A DNA stretch of 64,000 nt from Paenibacillus sp. FSL R7-0345 (GCF_038595055.1 NZ_CP152002.1:2958501-3022500), one strand, 5' to 3'. Counted from the stretch's first letter, positions 17,768-26,568 are shown. Translations and numbers: made by a program. Notes: generated by a model not told the origin, from the letters alone.

Positions 17768-17820
17768 AAACCTCCTTAATCAGGATAAGTACTACTATAA
17801 CCTGATTAAGGAGGTTTTTG
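17768..17820 (+). terminator. Hairpin that terminates one gene and holds the ribosome site of the next
   Basis: A perfect 17-base inverted repeat (17768-17784 with 17801-17817) around a 16-base loop, followed by a T-run. The right arm contains AAGGAGG, the ribosome site of the 17823 gene, 8 bases before its ATG. The hairpin thus resembles a terminator of the nitroreductase transcript and would hide the ribosome site in readthrough RNA. A TATAAC box in the loop could be a -10 for a short transcript lacking the left arm. Confidence 0.75.
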
Positions 17821-17822
17821 TT

Positions 17823-18017
17823 ATGCCTTGGAACAAGGATGATTATCCGGATTCGTTGAAGAATTTTATGGCGCCGGTGCGCAACAAGGCGATCGAAATC
17901 GCCAATGCGCTGCTGGAGGAAGGATATGAGGAAGGACGGGCAATCGCAATTGCCACGTCACAGGCCAAAGAGTGGGGCGAGAATCACGACAAGCAAATCC
18001 GCAAGAAAAACACTTAG
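17823..18017 (+). CDS. Small conserved protein, YdaT-like
   Basis: A 64-residue acidic-basic soluble protein that begins MPWNKDDYPDSLKNF and contains the repeated-looking segment NKAIEIANALLEEGYEEGRA. This pattern is widespread in Bacillus-like bacteria as an uncharacterised YdaT/ChaB-like small protein, sometimes under general stress control. The function is unknown. Its ribosome site lies in the arm of a strong hairpin. A bidirectional terminator follows. Confidence 0.8.
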   Translation: MPWNKDDYPDSLKNFMAPVRNKAIEIANALLEEGYEEGRAIAIATSQAKEWGENHDKQIRKKNT

Positions 18018-18049
18018 CACAGGCTGCACGCGGCCGGGAGTGACAGCAT

Positions 18050-18091
18050 AAAAAGGACCAGCAGGTTAAGTTAACCCTCTGGTCCTTTTTT
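18050..18091. terminator. Bidirectional intrinsic terminator
   Basis: AAAAAGGACCAGCAGG pairs with CCCTCTGGTCCTTTTTT around a TTAAGTTAA loop, between the convergent YdaT-like and foldase genes. Confidence 0.9.
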
Positions 18092-18102
18092 GATAATCAA
18101 GC

Positions 18103-19281
18103 TTATTCAGCAGCAGGTGCTTCTGTAGCTTCCGGTTCAGCAGAGGCTGCCGGGGTAGCAGAAGCTTCAGGCTCATCTGTAAGTGTGTTGGTAATCGTAG
18201 CGTTTGTAGTCAGATCCTGCAGCCAGGTGGAGGACATCTCGGACACCTTCTGGGAAATCAGGGTCTTTTTGATTTCTTCTTTCTTTTCTTCCAGCGTGTA
18301 TTCATGAGCTTCTTTGCGGTCAGTTACCTTAATAACATGATAGCCGTAATCTGACTTTACAGCACCGCTGGTTTCACCAACTTTAAGGGCAAAGGCTGCA
18401 TCAGAGAACTCTGTAACCATGTCTCCCTTTTTGAAGAAACCAAGATCCCCGCCTTTATCTTTAGAACCGGTATCAGAGGATTTTTCTTTGGCCAGCGTAG
18501 CGAAATCAGCGCCTTCTTTGAGCTGCTTAACGATCGCATCAGCTTCTTCCTTAGTGGCAACAAGGATATGGGAAGCTTGTACTTCTTCTTCCTGGTTAAA
18601 GGTGGCTTTATTCTCATTGAAATAAGTCGAAACATCTTCATCGGTCACGGTAACCTTAGGCTCAAGCAGCTTGCGGATCTCAACCTGCAGCGGCATTTGC
18701 GCTTTCAGATCATCAAGGGTCATTGAGCTCTGGGCCAATGCGGCATTCAGTGCATCTTCGCCGCCGAACTGAGTCTTCAGATCTTCAATTTCAGCGTTGA
18801 TGTCTTCATCAGTGACCGTAATGTTGGCTTTCTTGGCTTCCTGGTCAACAAGTGTTGTTGTAATCAGATTCTGCAGGGTAGTTTCGCCGCCTGCTTCAAC
18901 CAGCTTATCGTACAGCTGTGCTTTGGTAATATCGGAACCGTTAACGGTAGCGACCGCAGTGCTGCTGTCATCCTTCTGGAATGGCGGTTTGATCAATACT
19001 ATAATCAGTGCTGCCGCAAGGACGATCGAAGCGATCATCCAGCCTTTGCCGCCCTTAGGGGAGGAAGGTGGTGTAGAGCCGCCGCCAACCTTGTTCATGA
19101 CAGGGACAGCTTCAGGCGAAGCGTTTGCTGCAGCTATATTAGCTGGATTAACGTTTTCTGGCGCAGCAGAAAACGTTTCTGCTTCTACTGATGCTTCACT
19201 GGTGTTTGCAGAAGCAGCAGTTTCTTCCGGTGTTGCGTTGTTGTTCAATTGCTCGTTTCCTTCAAATTCTTTTTTGTCCAT
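18103..19281 (-). CDS. Membrane-anchored PrsA/SurA-like peptidyl-prolyl isomerase
   Basis: A 392-residue protein. The first 80 residues are an A/E/N/S-rich cytoplasmic tail, unlike lipoprotein PrsA. One helix follows (GWMIASIVLAAALIIVLI), then a SurA-N-like helical chaperone part (about 105-235) and a parvulin PpiC domain (about 235-330) with VQASHILVATKEEAD, GGDLGFFKKGDM and DYGYHVIKV. The C-terminus is an A/E/P tail. It probably aids folding of secreted proteins on the outer face of the membrane. Single gene with its own terminator. The start follows GGGAG by about 12 bases. Confidence 0.9.
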   Translation of the reverse strand: MDKKEFEGNEQLNNNATPEETAASANTSEASVEAETFSAAPENVNPANIAAANASPEAVPVMNKVGGGSTPPSSPKGGKGWMIASIVLAAALIIVLIKPPFQKDDSSTAVATVNGSDITKAQLYDKLVEAGGETTLQNLITTTLVDQEAKKANITVTDEDINAEIEDLKTQFGGEDALNAALAQSSMTLDDLKAQMPLQVEIRKLLEPKVTVTDEDVSTYFNENKATFNQEEEVQASHILVATKEEADAIVKQLKEGADFATLAKEKSSDTGSKDKGGDLGFFKKGDMVTEFSDAAFALKVGETSGAVKSDYGYHVIKVTDRKEAHEYTLEEKKEEIKKTLISQKVSEMSSTWLQDLTTNATITNTLTDEPEASATPAASAEPEATEAPAAE

Positions 19282-19410
19282 TATAATTAATGACTCCCTT
19301 CGATATAGGTGATGCCTGTCTTTCTACAACTTTACCAGAAATCCCGGTTCCAAACCTTAAGAAAGTATAAAAAAGCATAAAAGCTTTTTAATAATTCATT
19401 AAGATAAAGG

Positions 19411-19453
19411 AAAAAGCCGGGAGCGCAGGGGTTCCCGTGCACTTCCGGCTTAT
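19411..19453 (-). terminator. Terminator of the LytTR gene, with a second stem beside it
   Basis: On the minus strand, AAGCCGGAAG pairs with the distal CCGGCTT and is followed by a T-run. A separate perfect 9-base inverted repeat, AAGAATGCA (19467-19475) with TGCATTCTT (19493-19501), lies between it and the stop codon and has no T-run. Confidence 0.7.
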
Positions 19454-19522
19454 TGGCAGAAGTCATAAGAATGCATAAGGACAACCTGATTCTGCATTCT
19501 TATACTCTTAAACATTGGACGC

Positions 19523-19858
19523 TCAAGAAGTAAGCCCTTTCAGCAGATGGCGTATGCTTTCCTGTTTCCGTCTGGGAACACGGACATTTTTGGCGTAGAG
19601 CCCCTTTTCTCCGAAATAGATGCAGTCGTCCTCAATCGCGCTGATCTTGTTCAGATTCACGTAGCAGCTTCCATATACATGATAATAACTGGAGTTCGAC
19701 AACAAACGGTTCAATTGCTCGGCAGTCATTCTCTTTTTAATATTATAGTTTCTGCCGTGAAAAATGACCAAATCATGGTCCCCGACCTTAAAGAACAGAA
19801 TGTCTGTTTCCACCTCGAAGTCCTCATATACATTTCTGGCTTCCAGCAGGCTGCTCAT
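19523..19858 (-). CDS. Stand-alone LytTR DNA-binding domain regulator
   Basis: A 111-residue protein made almost wholly of a LytTR-like DNA-binding domain: strand-rich N-terminus (DILFFKVGDHDLVIFHGRNY), then the conserved end YYHVYGSCYVNLNKISAIED and VPRRKQESIRHLLKGL. There is no receiver domain, so its activity is not controlled by phosphorylation in the usual way. The start is ATG 19858, 8 bases after AAGGGGG; an upstream in-frame start at 19879 would overlap that site. Its promoter carries a cre-like site, pointing to CcpA control. The targets are unknown. Confidence 0.82.
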   Translation of the reverse strand: MSSLLEARNVYEDFEVETDILFFKVGDHDLVIFHGRNYNIKKRMTAEQLNRLLSNSSYYHVYGSCYVNLNKISAIEDDCIYFGEKGLYAKNVRVPRRKQESIRHLLKGLTS

Positions 19859-19891
19859 TCGTGTTCCCCCTTTATACAATTTTAACGACGC

Positions 19892-19934
19892 GTGTTAGCG
19901 CTTTCATTATAGCACAATCTTTTTTCTTTGAGAA
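19892..19934 (-). promoter_or_regulatory. LytTR gene promoter with cre (CcpA) site
   Basis: On the minus strand TTCTCA (19929-19934) and TATAAT (19906-19911) are spaced by 17 bases. ATGAAAGCGCTAACAC (19892-19907) begins at the end of the -10 box and matches the cre consensus WTGNNARCGNWWWCAW except at the last base. This position, covering the transcription start, is typical of CcpA repression. Confidence 0.65.
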
Positions 19935-20082
19935 GTCTTATTTTTGAAATGTTTTTTGTCATTTTTTCCGTTGCATTTGTCATAGACGCTGAAAAATTGT
20001 AAATTATAAAGATGGCTGTTGTTTGAACGAGAGCCAGGTTGCATATAAAATACAGGATGGACTAATGGAGGAGGAAACCGAG

Positions 20083-21189
20083 ATGAAAGAAAATACCAAA
20101 TTACTGCTGTTTACCGGCTCCTACGCGAGTGCAGAGGATAACGGAGTGCAGGTGTATGAGTTTGACGGGGAGGCCGGAGGTACGCTGAAGCTGGTAGACA
20201 GTGTGCAGGGCATCGCCAATCCTACCTTTGTTAATGTGGATACTGCGAAGCACCGGCTGTATGCGATTGGTGAAAAGCTTAACAGTGAAGGGGTAAAAGA
20301 GGGCGAGGTCGTAACCTTTGCCATTGATCCGCAGACAGGCAGCCTGACTGAGCTTAGCCGGATTGGCACAATGCCGGCTTCCGCAGCCGGACAGACGACC
20401 ACCTGTCATATAAATAGGGATGCAGCCAGCGAAGTTATCGTAGTTTGCAGCTATCATGGCGGCCTTGTGGGCCTGCTGAGCACAGATGCTGACGGAACGC
20501 CTGTGCGCCTGACAGATACTGCTGTACATACCGGCAAGGGAACGGTACCCGGCCAGGAGAAGCCGCATCCGCATTCAGCTGTTTTCAGCCCGGACGAGCG
20601 TTTCCTGTTTGTCTCCGATCTCGGCTTGGACCTGATCCGTACTTACCTCGTCAACCGCGAGGCCGGTACGCTTGAAGTACAGGGTGAAATTAAGGTGGAG
20701 GCCGGGGCAGGACCACGTCATTTTGTTTTCCATCCGGACGGCAAGTCTGCTTATGTTATTAACGAGCTGAACAGCACCGTTACCTCTTTCCTGTATAACA
20801 GTGAATCAGGAACCTTGAAGACAGCAGTTACTGTGCCGACGCTGCCTGCTGACTATTCCTATACGGACAACGGCTGTGCGGAAATCGCCTTCTCCAAGGA
20901 CGGACGTTTCCTGTACGGTTCCAACCGCGGCCATGACAGCATTGTGGTCTATACGGTAAACGCCGAAACAGCGGAGCTTACCGTTGTTGAGCATGTGTCT
21001 ACACGGGGAGGCCATCCGCGCCACTTCACGGTGACACCAGACGGCCAATATCTGATTGTAGCGAACCGCGACGGCAATAACCTGGTTGTATTCGCTCTTG
21101 ATACAGCGACTGGACGGCTGACCTTCACAGGTAATGAAGCCGAGACATCCAAGCCTGTCTGCGTGAAGCCTGCGGTATTCCCTGCCTGA
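20083..21189 (+). CDS. Lactonase family protein (seven-bladed beta-propeller, Pgl-like)
   Basis: A 368-residue beta-propeller of the 6-phosphogluconolactonase/YkgB family. Typical repeats are visible: LLFTGSYASAEDNGVQVYEF at the start, HPHSAVFSPDERFLFVSDLG, AGAGPRHFVFHPDGKSAYVI, and GGHPRHFTVTPDGQYLIVAN. In E. coli Pgl this fold hydrolyses 6-phosphogluconolactone in the pentose phosphate pathway; other members act on other lactones. The frame is open to 20023, but ATG 20083 follows GAGGAGG by 8 bases and starts at the first blade. It has its own terminator. Confidence 0.88.
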   Translation: MKENTKLLLFTGSYASAEDNGVQVYEFDGEAGGTLKLVDSVQGIANPTFVNVDTAKHRLYAIGEKLNSEGVKEGEVVTFAIDPQTGSLTELSRIGTMPASAAGQTTTCHINRDAASEVIVVCSYHGGLVGLLSTDADGTPVRLTDTAVHTGKGTVPGQEKPHPHSAVFSPDERFLFVSDLGLDLIRTYLVNREAGTLEVQGEIKVEAGAGPRHFVFHPDGKSAYVINELNSTVTSFLYNSESGTLKTAVTVPTLPADYSYTDNGCAEIAFSKDGRFLYGSNRGHDSIVVYTVNAETAELTVVEHVSTRGGHPRHFTVTPDGQYLIVANRDGNNLVVFALDTATGRLTFTGNEAETSKPVCVKPAVFPA

Positions 21190-21220
21190 GACCATAGACC
21201 TGAACGACACTGATTGACTT

Positions 21221-21262
21221 AAAAAAAGGAACACCGGGAAGGCTGGCTCCGGTGTTCCTTTT
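21221..21262. terminator. Bidirectional intrinsic terminator
   Basis: AAAAGGAACACCGG pairs with CCGGTGTTCCTTTT, between the convergent lactonase and Hfq-like genes. Confidence 0.9.
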
Positions 21263-21266
21263 GACC

Positions 21267-21488
21267 TTATTTAAGCGAAACGGGCTTGAGTGGTACTACT
21301 GTAGAGACCGCAGATTTGAACAATACATTCTGTTTTCCGTCGCCCTGGCCTGTCAGGGTGATTGTATAAGCGTCGTAAGAGGTGACGAGTCCCTGCATTT
21401 TTACTCCGTTTGTAGTAAAAATGGTTACCGGCACCTTTGTTGAAATGCACTGGTTCAACAAACGTTCCTGCAGCTTTAGACTTTCCAC
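21267..21488 (-). CDS. Hfq-like RNA chaperone (divergent Sm-fold protein)
   Basis: A 73-residue protein with the Hfq layout: an N-terminal helix (KLQERLLNQCI), the Sm1 strand block VPVTIFTTNGVKMQGLVTSYD, and an Sm2-like LFKSAVSTVVP where canonical Hfq has YKHAIS. The Sm2 His is replaced by Ser, so the proximal U-rich RNA pore would be altered. The start is GTG 21488 with GGAG 10 bases upstream. It is not next to the miaA/mutL genes where Bacillus-type hfq normally sits, so it may be a second paralogue. RNA binding is inferred from family only. Confidence 0.8.
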   Translation of the reverse strand: MESLKLQERLLNQCISTKVPVTIFTTNGVKMQGLVTSYDAYTITLTGQGDGKQNVLFKSAVSTVVPLKPVSLK

Positions 21489-21600
21489 TTTGGCAGCACT
21501 CCATCTTTGTATGAATTGTCTTTACGGGTTTCATTATATCACGGCAAGACGGTTCTCAGGCAACGACTTCACAGAATACTTATCAGACAAGGGGTTAGTC

Positions 21601-22245
21601 ATGCTTCAATATCGCCGATGGTCCAGAGGATTCCGGTTCTCTTTATGGTTTGCTTCAGGTTTTGCTGTTATTGCCCTGCTGGTGGCACTTAACAAGACCG
21701 CTTATTTTGACAATTCTATTATCCATGCCGTACAATCAGCGGAGTCACCAGGGCTGACCTCTCTGGCCAAAAGCCTGTCACTGGTCGGCTCCTCCAGTCT
21801 CGCCGTCATCATTTCACTAGTGACGATGGCGCTGCTCTTCTTTGTGTTGAGGCACAGGATGGAGCTGCTTCTGTTTCTGTGGGTAGGCCTTGGCTCTCAG
21901 CTGCTGAACACGCTGCTCAAGCTGTGGTTTCACCGCGAGCGCCCAACGATTCACCGTCTGATTGAACAGGCGGGCTACAGCTTCCCCAGCGGTCACTCCA
22001 TGGCTGCCTTTTCCTTATACGGGGCTGTGGCTTACCTGCTATGGCGCCATATGCGGCGGCGGAGAGAGCGGATCCTCCTGATCCTGTTCACTGTCTTTAT
22101 GACGATCGGCATCGGCTGGAGCCGGATTTATCTGGGGGTCCATTATCCCAGCGATGTGATTGGAGGGTATACGGCAAGCGGTGCCTGGCTGATGTTGTCC
22201 ATTGCCTGCTTTGAAGCGTACCGGAACACGCGGAGACGGAAATGA
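21601..22245 (+). CDS. PAP2 superfamily phosphatase
   Basis: A 214-residue membrane protein with five to six helices and the complete lipid phosphatase signature: KLWFHRERP, SFPSGHSM, and SRIYLGVHYPSDVIGG. Such enzymes dephosphorylate undecaprenyl pyrophosphate, phosphatidate or phosphatidylglycerol phosphate at the outer membrane face. Start ATG 21601 follows AAGGGG by 6-7 bases; the longer open frame from 21382 runs over the hfq-like gene on the other strand and is not used. It starts divergently from the hfq-like gene, 112 bases away. Confidence 0.9.
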   Translation: MLQYRRWSRGFRFSLWFASGFAVIALLVALNKTAYFDNSIIHAVQSAESPGLTSLAKSLSLVGSSSLAVIISLVTMALLFFVLRHRMELLLFLWVGLGSQLLNTLLKLWFHRERPTIHRLIEQAGYSFPSGHSMAAFSLYGAVAYLLWRHMRRRRERILLILFTVFMTIGIGWSRIYLGVHYPSDVIGGYTASGAWLMLSIACFEAYRNTRRRK

Positions 22246-22267
22246 ATAAAGATCTGTTAATATAAAA

Positions 22268-22306
22268 TGCGGACACCATCAGCCTATATAGGCTGTGGTG
22301 TCCGCA
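22268..22306 (-). terminator. Intrinsic terminator
   Basis: TGCGGACACCA pairs with TGGTGTCCGCA around a CAGCC/GGCTG inner stem. A T-rich tail follows on the minus strand, serving the 22314-22811 gene, and it may also stop the convergent PAP2 transcript. Confidence 0.8.
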
Positions 22307-22313
22307 CCTGGCT

Positions 22314-22811
22314 TTACTGGGCCGGCGTAACCGGTTTCTGTGGAGCCTTATCTGCGTGCGCATTTGCGGCAGAAGAGATGCTGAGCTTCAGCAGTGCAGG
22401 AAGTCCGGCCTTCAGCTTCTTGACTTCAGCCTTGGTCAGCTGGCCTTCCTTGAGGGACTCGTCCAGCTTGAGGCTGGCGGCTTCGCTCAGCTTCTGGATA
22501 TACTGGTCCTCGCTCCAGCCCTTCTTTTCCTTGGCCAGACTGTAAAGGGTCTGCCCGCTCTTCAGGCGGTCCATCAGCTCTCTGCGGTCCATATCGAGGA
22601 GCTTTGCGGTTTCACCCAGGATGAAATGTCCGCCTCCCTTGAAGCCTTTGCTGTGATGGGGATGTGACGGCTGTTCTTTGGCGGAGCTGATATTGTCCGC
22701 TGCCGGAGCAGGCGTAGCGCCGGAACCCGTCTCGGCATAAGCAGCGGCCGGAGCCAGGCAGAGCATGACGGCTGCCGTAAATGCTGCAATTTTTCTGATC
22801 TTGTTGCTCAT
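22314..22811 (-). CDS. Secreted helical protein of unknown function
   Basis: A 165-residue protein with a signal peptide (residues 1-27, cleavage after AAAYA), an A/P/H-rich linker, then a helical part with two similar units: LGETAKLLDMDRRELMDRLK and LKLDESLKEGQLTKAEVKKL. LMDRLKSGQTLYSLAKEKG-like patterns occur in many Bacillus/Paenibacillus exported proteins of unknown role. GAGGTG lies about 7 bases before the ATG. No function is assigned. Confidence 0.75.
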   Translation of the reverse strand: MSNKIRKIAAFTAAVMLCLAPAAAYAETGSGATPAPAADNISSAKEQPSHPHHSKGFKGGGHFILGETAKLLDMDRRELMDRLKSGQTLYSLAKEKKGWSEDQYIQKLSEAASLKLDESLKEGQLTKAEVKKLKAGLPALLKLSISSAANAHADKAPQKPVTPAQ

Positions 22812-23059
22812 GCGTTCACCTCTTGGGATGGAATGGTACTGCCGTACACAGTATTACCGGGAAGCTGAAAGAAACATGAAGCCGGGCTTAAGCGCTGCTA
22901 AAATTCGCCGGCCTGGTTCATGGGTAATTACATTTGTACCCTAATAGAGATTGACGGAAGCTATACAGGATATACATATGAAATGTGAATAAACTTTAGA
23001 TGAATGCTCCTCCGGCAAGATTTTGGGGGAGTTTAATGAAGTTTTTAGGAGGGATGGAT

Positions 23060-24091
23060 TTGGCTTTTGGCGCCCGCATATTAAAAACAGGAATGGCAGT
23101 TACACTGGCACTTTATTTATCCGTACTCTTGCAGTTTTCTTCTCCTGTCGGTGCGGCCATCGCGGCAATTTTTGCCATGCAGCCGTCCATTTACCGCTCA
23201 TGGCGGTATTTCCTGGACCAGATCCAGACGAGTACCATGGGAGCGGTAATTGCGCTGCTGGGCGGAATGCTCCTGTCCAATGAGCCGATTGCGGTCGGGC
23301 TCGTATGTATTCTGGTTATTATGATCAGTATGAAAATGAACCGCGCCGATACGATCGGCCTGACCCTGGTAACGGTAATCTCTGTGATGGAGGCGTCCGG
23401 GCAATGGGAGTTTGCGCTGACCCGCTTTTTGCTTACTTTAACGGGTATTGTTTCAGCATTCCTGATAAATATCAGTGTATTTCCGCCAAAGCCGCGTAAG
23501 CAGTATATTCAGCAGATTGAGAGTGTGTTCACCAGCCTGTCGCTGCTGCTGCGGACTGCAGTCTCGCATGAGATGAAGGAAAGCGTGTTCCGGGATGAAA
23601 AAAATGCGCTCGAAGGCTCAATCAAGGCGCTTGCCGATAAATACGGATTGTTCGAGGAGGAACAGAAACAGCTGCGCAGGGCAAAATACAGCCAGACCCG
23701 GCAAATGGTGGTGTACAAAAATCTGCTGCACACCCTGCAAAAGGGCTTTGCGGTTCTTGAAGCCATTGACCGCCACTATTTCCAGGCAGAGCGTACCGAA
23801 CGGACGGATGAGCTGTTTGACCGTCACCTGGAGCAGCTGATTAAGTATCATGAGTACATTTTGCTCAAGTTTGAAGACAAATTGAAACCTGGAGCCAATG
23901 ACTCGGAGCTGCTTGCCGAGGACAATGACCGTTTTCTCGAGGCAGCCATCCAAGGCTATGATCCGGAAAAATCTGGACAGCTGCGCTTGTCAGTGGTGGC
24001 AGCCGCGATTTATGATTATGGTTACCAGCTTGACCGGCTTGACCGGCTGGCCGATCAGATTAACCGTGTGAACAGTGACGAGAAGGAATAA
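23060..24091 (+). CDS. Aromatic acid exporter family protein (ArAE/FUSC type)
   Basis: About 343 residues. The N-terminal half has four to six tightly packed helices (GARILKTGMAVTLALYLSVL, then GAAIAAIFAMQPSIYRSWRY) as in the ArAE_1 family. The C-terminal half (about 165-343) is a soluble helical domain. Homologues are assumed to export aromatic carboxylates by analogy with AaeB. TTG 23060 follows AGGAGGG by 6 bases and begins at the conserved part; ATG 23036, with GGGGGAG only 4 bases ahead, is the alternative. The helD gene follows by about 90 bases. Confidence 0.85.
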   Translation: MAFGARILKTGMAVTLALYLSVLLQFSSPVGAAIAAIFAMQPSIYRSWRYFLDQIQTSTMGAVIALLGGMLLSNEPIAVGLVCILVIMISMKMNRADTIGLTLVTVISVMEASGQWEFALTRFLLTLTGIVSAFLINISVFPPKPRKQYIQQIESVFTSLSLLLRTAVSHEMKESVFRDEKNALEGSIKALADKYGLFEEEQKQLRRAKYSQTRQMVVYKNLLHTLQKGFAVLEAIDRHYFQAERTERTDELFDRHLEQLIKYHEYILLKFEDKLKPGANDSELLAEDNDRFLEAAIQGYDPEKSGQLRLSVVAAAIYDYGYQLDRLDRLADQINRVNSDEKE

Positions 24092-24181
24092 TCTGCAACA
24101 GAACTCAATTATATAAACTCAGACAAATGAATGGTTACAAAGAGACTTAAACGTCAACCTTTCAAAGGGGGATTTCTTGCA

Positions 24182-26533
24182 GTGGAGAAACATGATCAAG
24201 AATGGAAAGAAGAACAGGGGCGGGTAAGCGGGATTACCAGACTGCTTAGCGCCCGTATCCGGCAGCTCTCCGAGGAGCTGGGCCTGCACCGTACCGATGT
24301 TGTCGATATGCGTAAAGATTTCTGGGAAGAGGTTACAGTTAACTTCAGCAGCCCGGACGACCTGGGCGAGACCTCGACCAGTCTGCGGCAGCAGGCGCAA
24401 ATTCTGAATGAACGTGAGCGTCACCATCTGCAGTCCAGCAAGGCGCTCAAAAAATATAGAAAACTGGTCAATTCACCTTACTTTGGCCGGATTGATTTCG
24501 CTGAGCAGCCGGACGCTGAAGGGGAGCAGATCTATCTCGGCATCGGCTCTTTAATGGAGGACGACGGCACCTTCCTGATCTATGACTGGCGTGCGCCTAT
24601 TTCCAGCCTCTACTACGACGGGGCACCCGGACCGGCTGCCTATGAGACGCCGGGAGGTCTGGTGAGCGGAACAATGGAGCTTAAGCGCCAGTTCGTGATC
24701 GACAGCGGCCAGATTGAAGTGATGTTTGATACAGGAATGACCATTGGCGACGAGCTGCTGCAGCAGGTGCTGAGCCACAGCGCGGATGACCGGATGAAGA
24801 GCATTGTAGCCACGATTCAAAAGGAACAGAATGCGGTTATCCGTAACGACCGGAGCCGGATGCTGGTCGTCCAGGGGGCTGCTGGCAGCGGCAAAACCTC
24901 GGCGGCTCTCCAGCGCGTAGCCTATCTGCTGTATAAATACCGGCAAGTGCTGCAGGCTGACCAGATGCTGCTGTTCTCGCCGAATCCGCTGTTTAACAGC
25001 TACGTGTCTACTGTACTTCCTGAGCTGGGTGAGGAAAATATGCAGCAGACCACGTTCCAGATGTATCTGGAGCACAGGCTGGGCCAGGAGTTTCAGCTTG
25101 AGGACGTATTCAGCCAGACCGAGAGCCTGCTGGGCGATCCCGATCATCCGTCAGCGGCAGTCCGCCGGGAAGGAATCGGCTATAAATCCTCCGTAGCTTT
25201 TCTGGATGCGATCCGGCGGTATGTCAATCTGCTGGAACATGAGGGCATGCTGTTCAAACCGCTGATGTTCCAGGGAAAAGCGATCGTCAGCAAGGATGAG
25301 ATGGAGCGTCAGTTCTATTCTTATGACCCCGCTATCAAGCTTGCGAACCGGATTGATCTGATGACCGGCTGGCTGCTCAAGCAGATTGCCGCTTTCAGCG
25401 TAGAGGAACGCAATGCGGCATGGGTAGAGGAGCAGATGGAGCTGCTTGACACCAGCGATTACCAGCGGGCGTATCAGATGACCCGGCGTAAGGGAGGCGG
25501 GCATAACGAAAGCTTTGATGATTTTGATACCGAAAAAAGCATGCTGGCCCGCTACATCGTCAGCCAGAAGCTGAAGCCGCTGCGCGGCTGGACCAAACGC
25601 GGCCGGTTCGTAGATGTCAAAGGGCTGTACAGCAGGCTCTTCGCAGACCGTGAGCTGATGGACCGGATGAATGCCGGGGCAGAAATGCCGGAAAGCTGGG
25701 ACGAGATCTGCAGGCTGACGCTGGAAACCATTTCTGCCGGGGAACTGGCCTACGAGGATGCAACACCTTTCCTGTATCTGAAAGAGCTGAGCCAGGGCTT
25801 CAGGACCAATACACTGATCCGTCACGTCATTGTAGATGAAGTACAGGATTACTCCCCGTTCCAGCTGGAGTTTATGCGCCGGCTGTTCCCGCGGGCCAAA
25901 ATGACAGTGCTCGGTGATCTTAATCAGGCGATTTATGCCCAGGGTGAGGTGCTGGGCGATCTGTCCAGCCTGGTTAGCATATACGGCGAGGAAAACACAG
26001 AGGTGATCTCCCTGACAAGGAGTTACCGCTCGACGTATGAGATTGTGGAATTTACCCGGGCCATGATTCCCGGGGGAGAAAGAATTGTTCCCTTCAACCG
26101 CCGGGGTGAGGCTCCTTCGCTAACTGTTGTGGAAAGTGAGCCCGAGTTGTTGTCTGCAGTGAAAGAGGACGTGCTGAAGCTGCATGCCGCAGGCTATCAC
26201 TATGTTGCTGTGATCTGCAAGACAGCAGAAGAGAGCGCTGAGGTGCATGCCAAGCTGCAAAGCAGCCTGCCGGTCAGACTGGTTACCAAGGAAACCCCGA
26301 ACTTCCAGAAAGGGACACTCGTGCTTCCCGCCTATCTGGCTAAAGGGGTGGAGTTCGATGCGGTTATCATTTATGACGGCTCCCAGGAAAAGTACGGCCG
26401 TGAAAATGAGCGCAAGCTGTTTTATACCGCCTGTACCCGGGCCATGCACCTGCTGCATATTTACAGTCTGGGCCTGCCCAGCACCTTTCTGCCTGCCGCA
26501 GCGAGGGAATCAATAGAAGCAAATCCCCTATAA
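24182..26533 (+). CDS. HelD-like RNA polymerase recycling ATPase
   Basis: A 783-residue UvrD-like superfamily 1 ATPase. The N-terminal charged coiled coil (about 1-75, ending in VVDMRKDFWEEVTVNF) is the HelD arm that enters RNA polymerase. FLIYDWRAPISSLYYDG is a HelD hallmark. Walker A is GAAGSGKTSAALQR (about 232) and Walker B HVIVDEVQDYSPFQ; LTRSYRST and the final ENERKLFYTACTRAMHLL are helicase motifs. HelD frees stalled RNA polymerase from nucleic acids using ATP. GTG 24182 (or TTG 24176) lies just after AAAGGGGG; the open frame from 24131 lacks such a site. Confidence 0.92.
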   Translation: MEKHDQEWKEEQGRVSGITRLLSARIRQLSEELGLHRTDVVDMRKDFWEEVTVNFSSPDDLGETSTSLRQQAQILNERERHHLQSSKALKKYRKLVNSPYFGRIDFAEQPDAEGEQIYLGIGSLMEDDGTFLIYDWRAPISSLYYDGAPGPAAYETPGGLVSGTMELKRQFVIDSGQIEVMFDTGMTIGDELLQQVLSHSADDRMKSIVATIQKEQNAVIRNDRSRMLVVQGAAGSGKTSAALQRVAYLLYKYRQVLQADQMLLFSPNPLFNSYVSTVLPELGEENMQQTTFQMYLEHRLGQEFQLEDVFSQTESLLGDPDHPSAAVRREGIGYKSSVAFLDAIRRYVNLLEHEGMLFKPLMFQGKAIVSKDEMERQFYSYDPAIKLANRIDLMTGWLLKQIAAFSVEERNAAWVEEQMELLDTSDYQRAYQMTRRKGGGHNESFDDFDTEKSMLARYIVSQKLKPLRGWTKRGRFVDVKGLYSRLFADRELMDRMNAGAEMPESWDEICRLTLETISAGELAYEDATPFLYLKELSQGFRTNTLIRHVIVDEVQDYSPFQLEFMRRLFPRAKMTVLGDLNQAIYAQGEVLGDLSSLVSIYGEENTEVISLTRSYRSTYEIVEFTRAMIPGGERIVPFNRRGEAPSLTVVESEPELLSAVKEDVLKLHAAGYHYVAVICKTAEESAEVHAKLQSSLPVRLVTKETPNFQKGTLVLPAYLAKGVEFDAVIIYDGSQEKYGRENERKLFYTACTRAMHLLHIYSLGLPSTFLPAAARESIEANPL

Positions 26534-26568
26534 GCTTGTTGAATATTGTACCTGTATAAATAAGAGGA

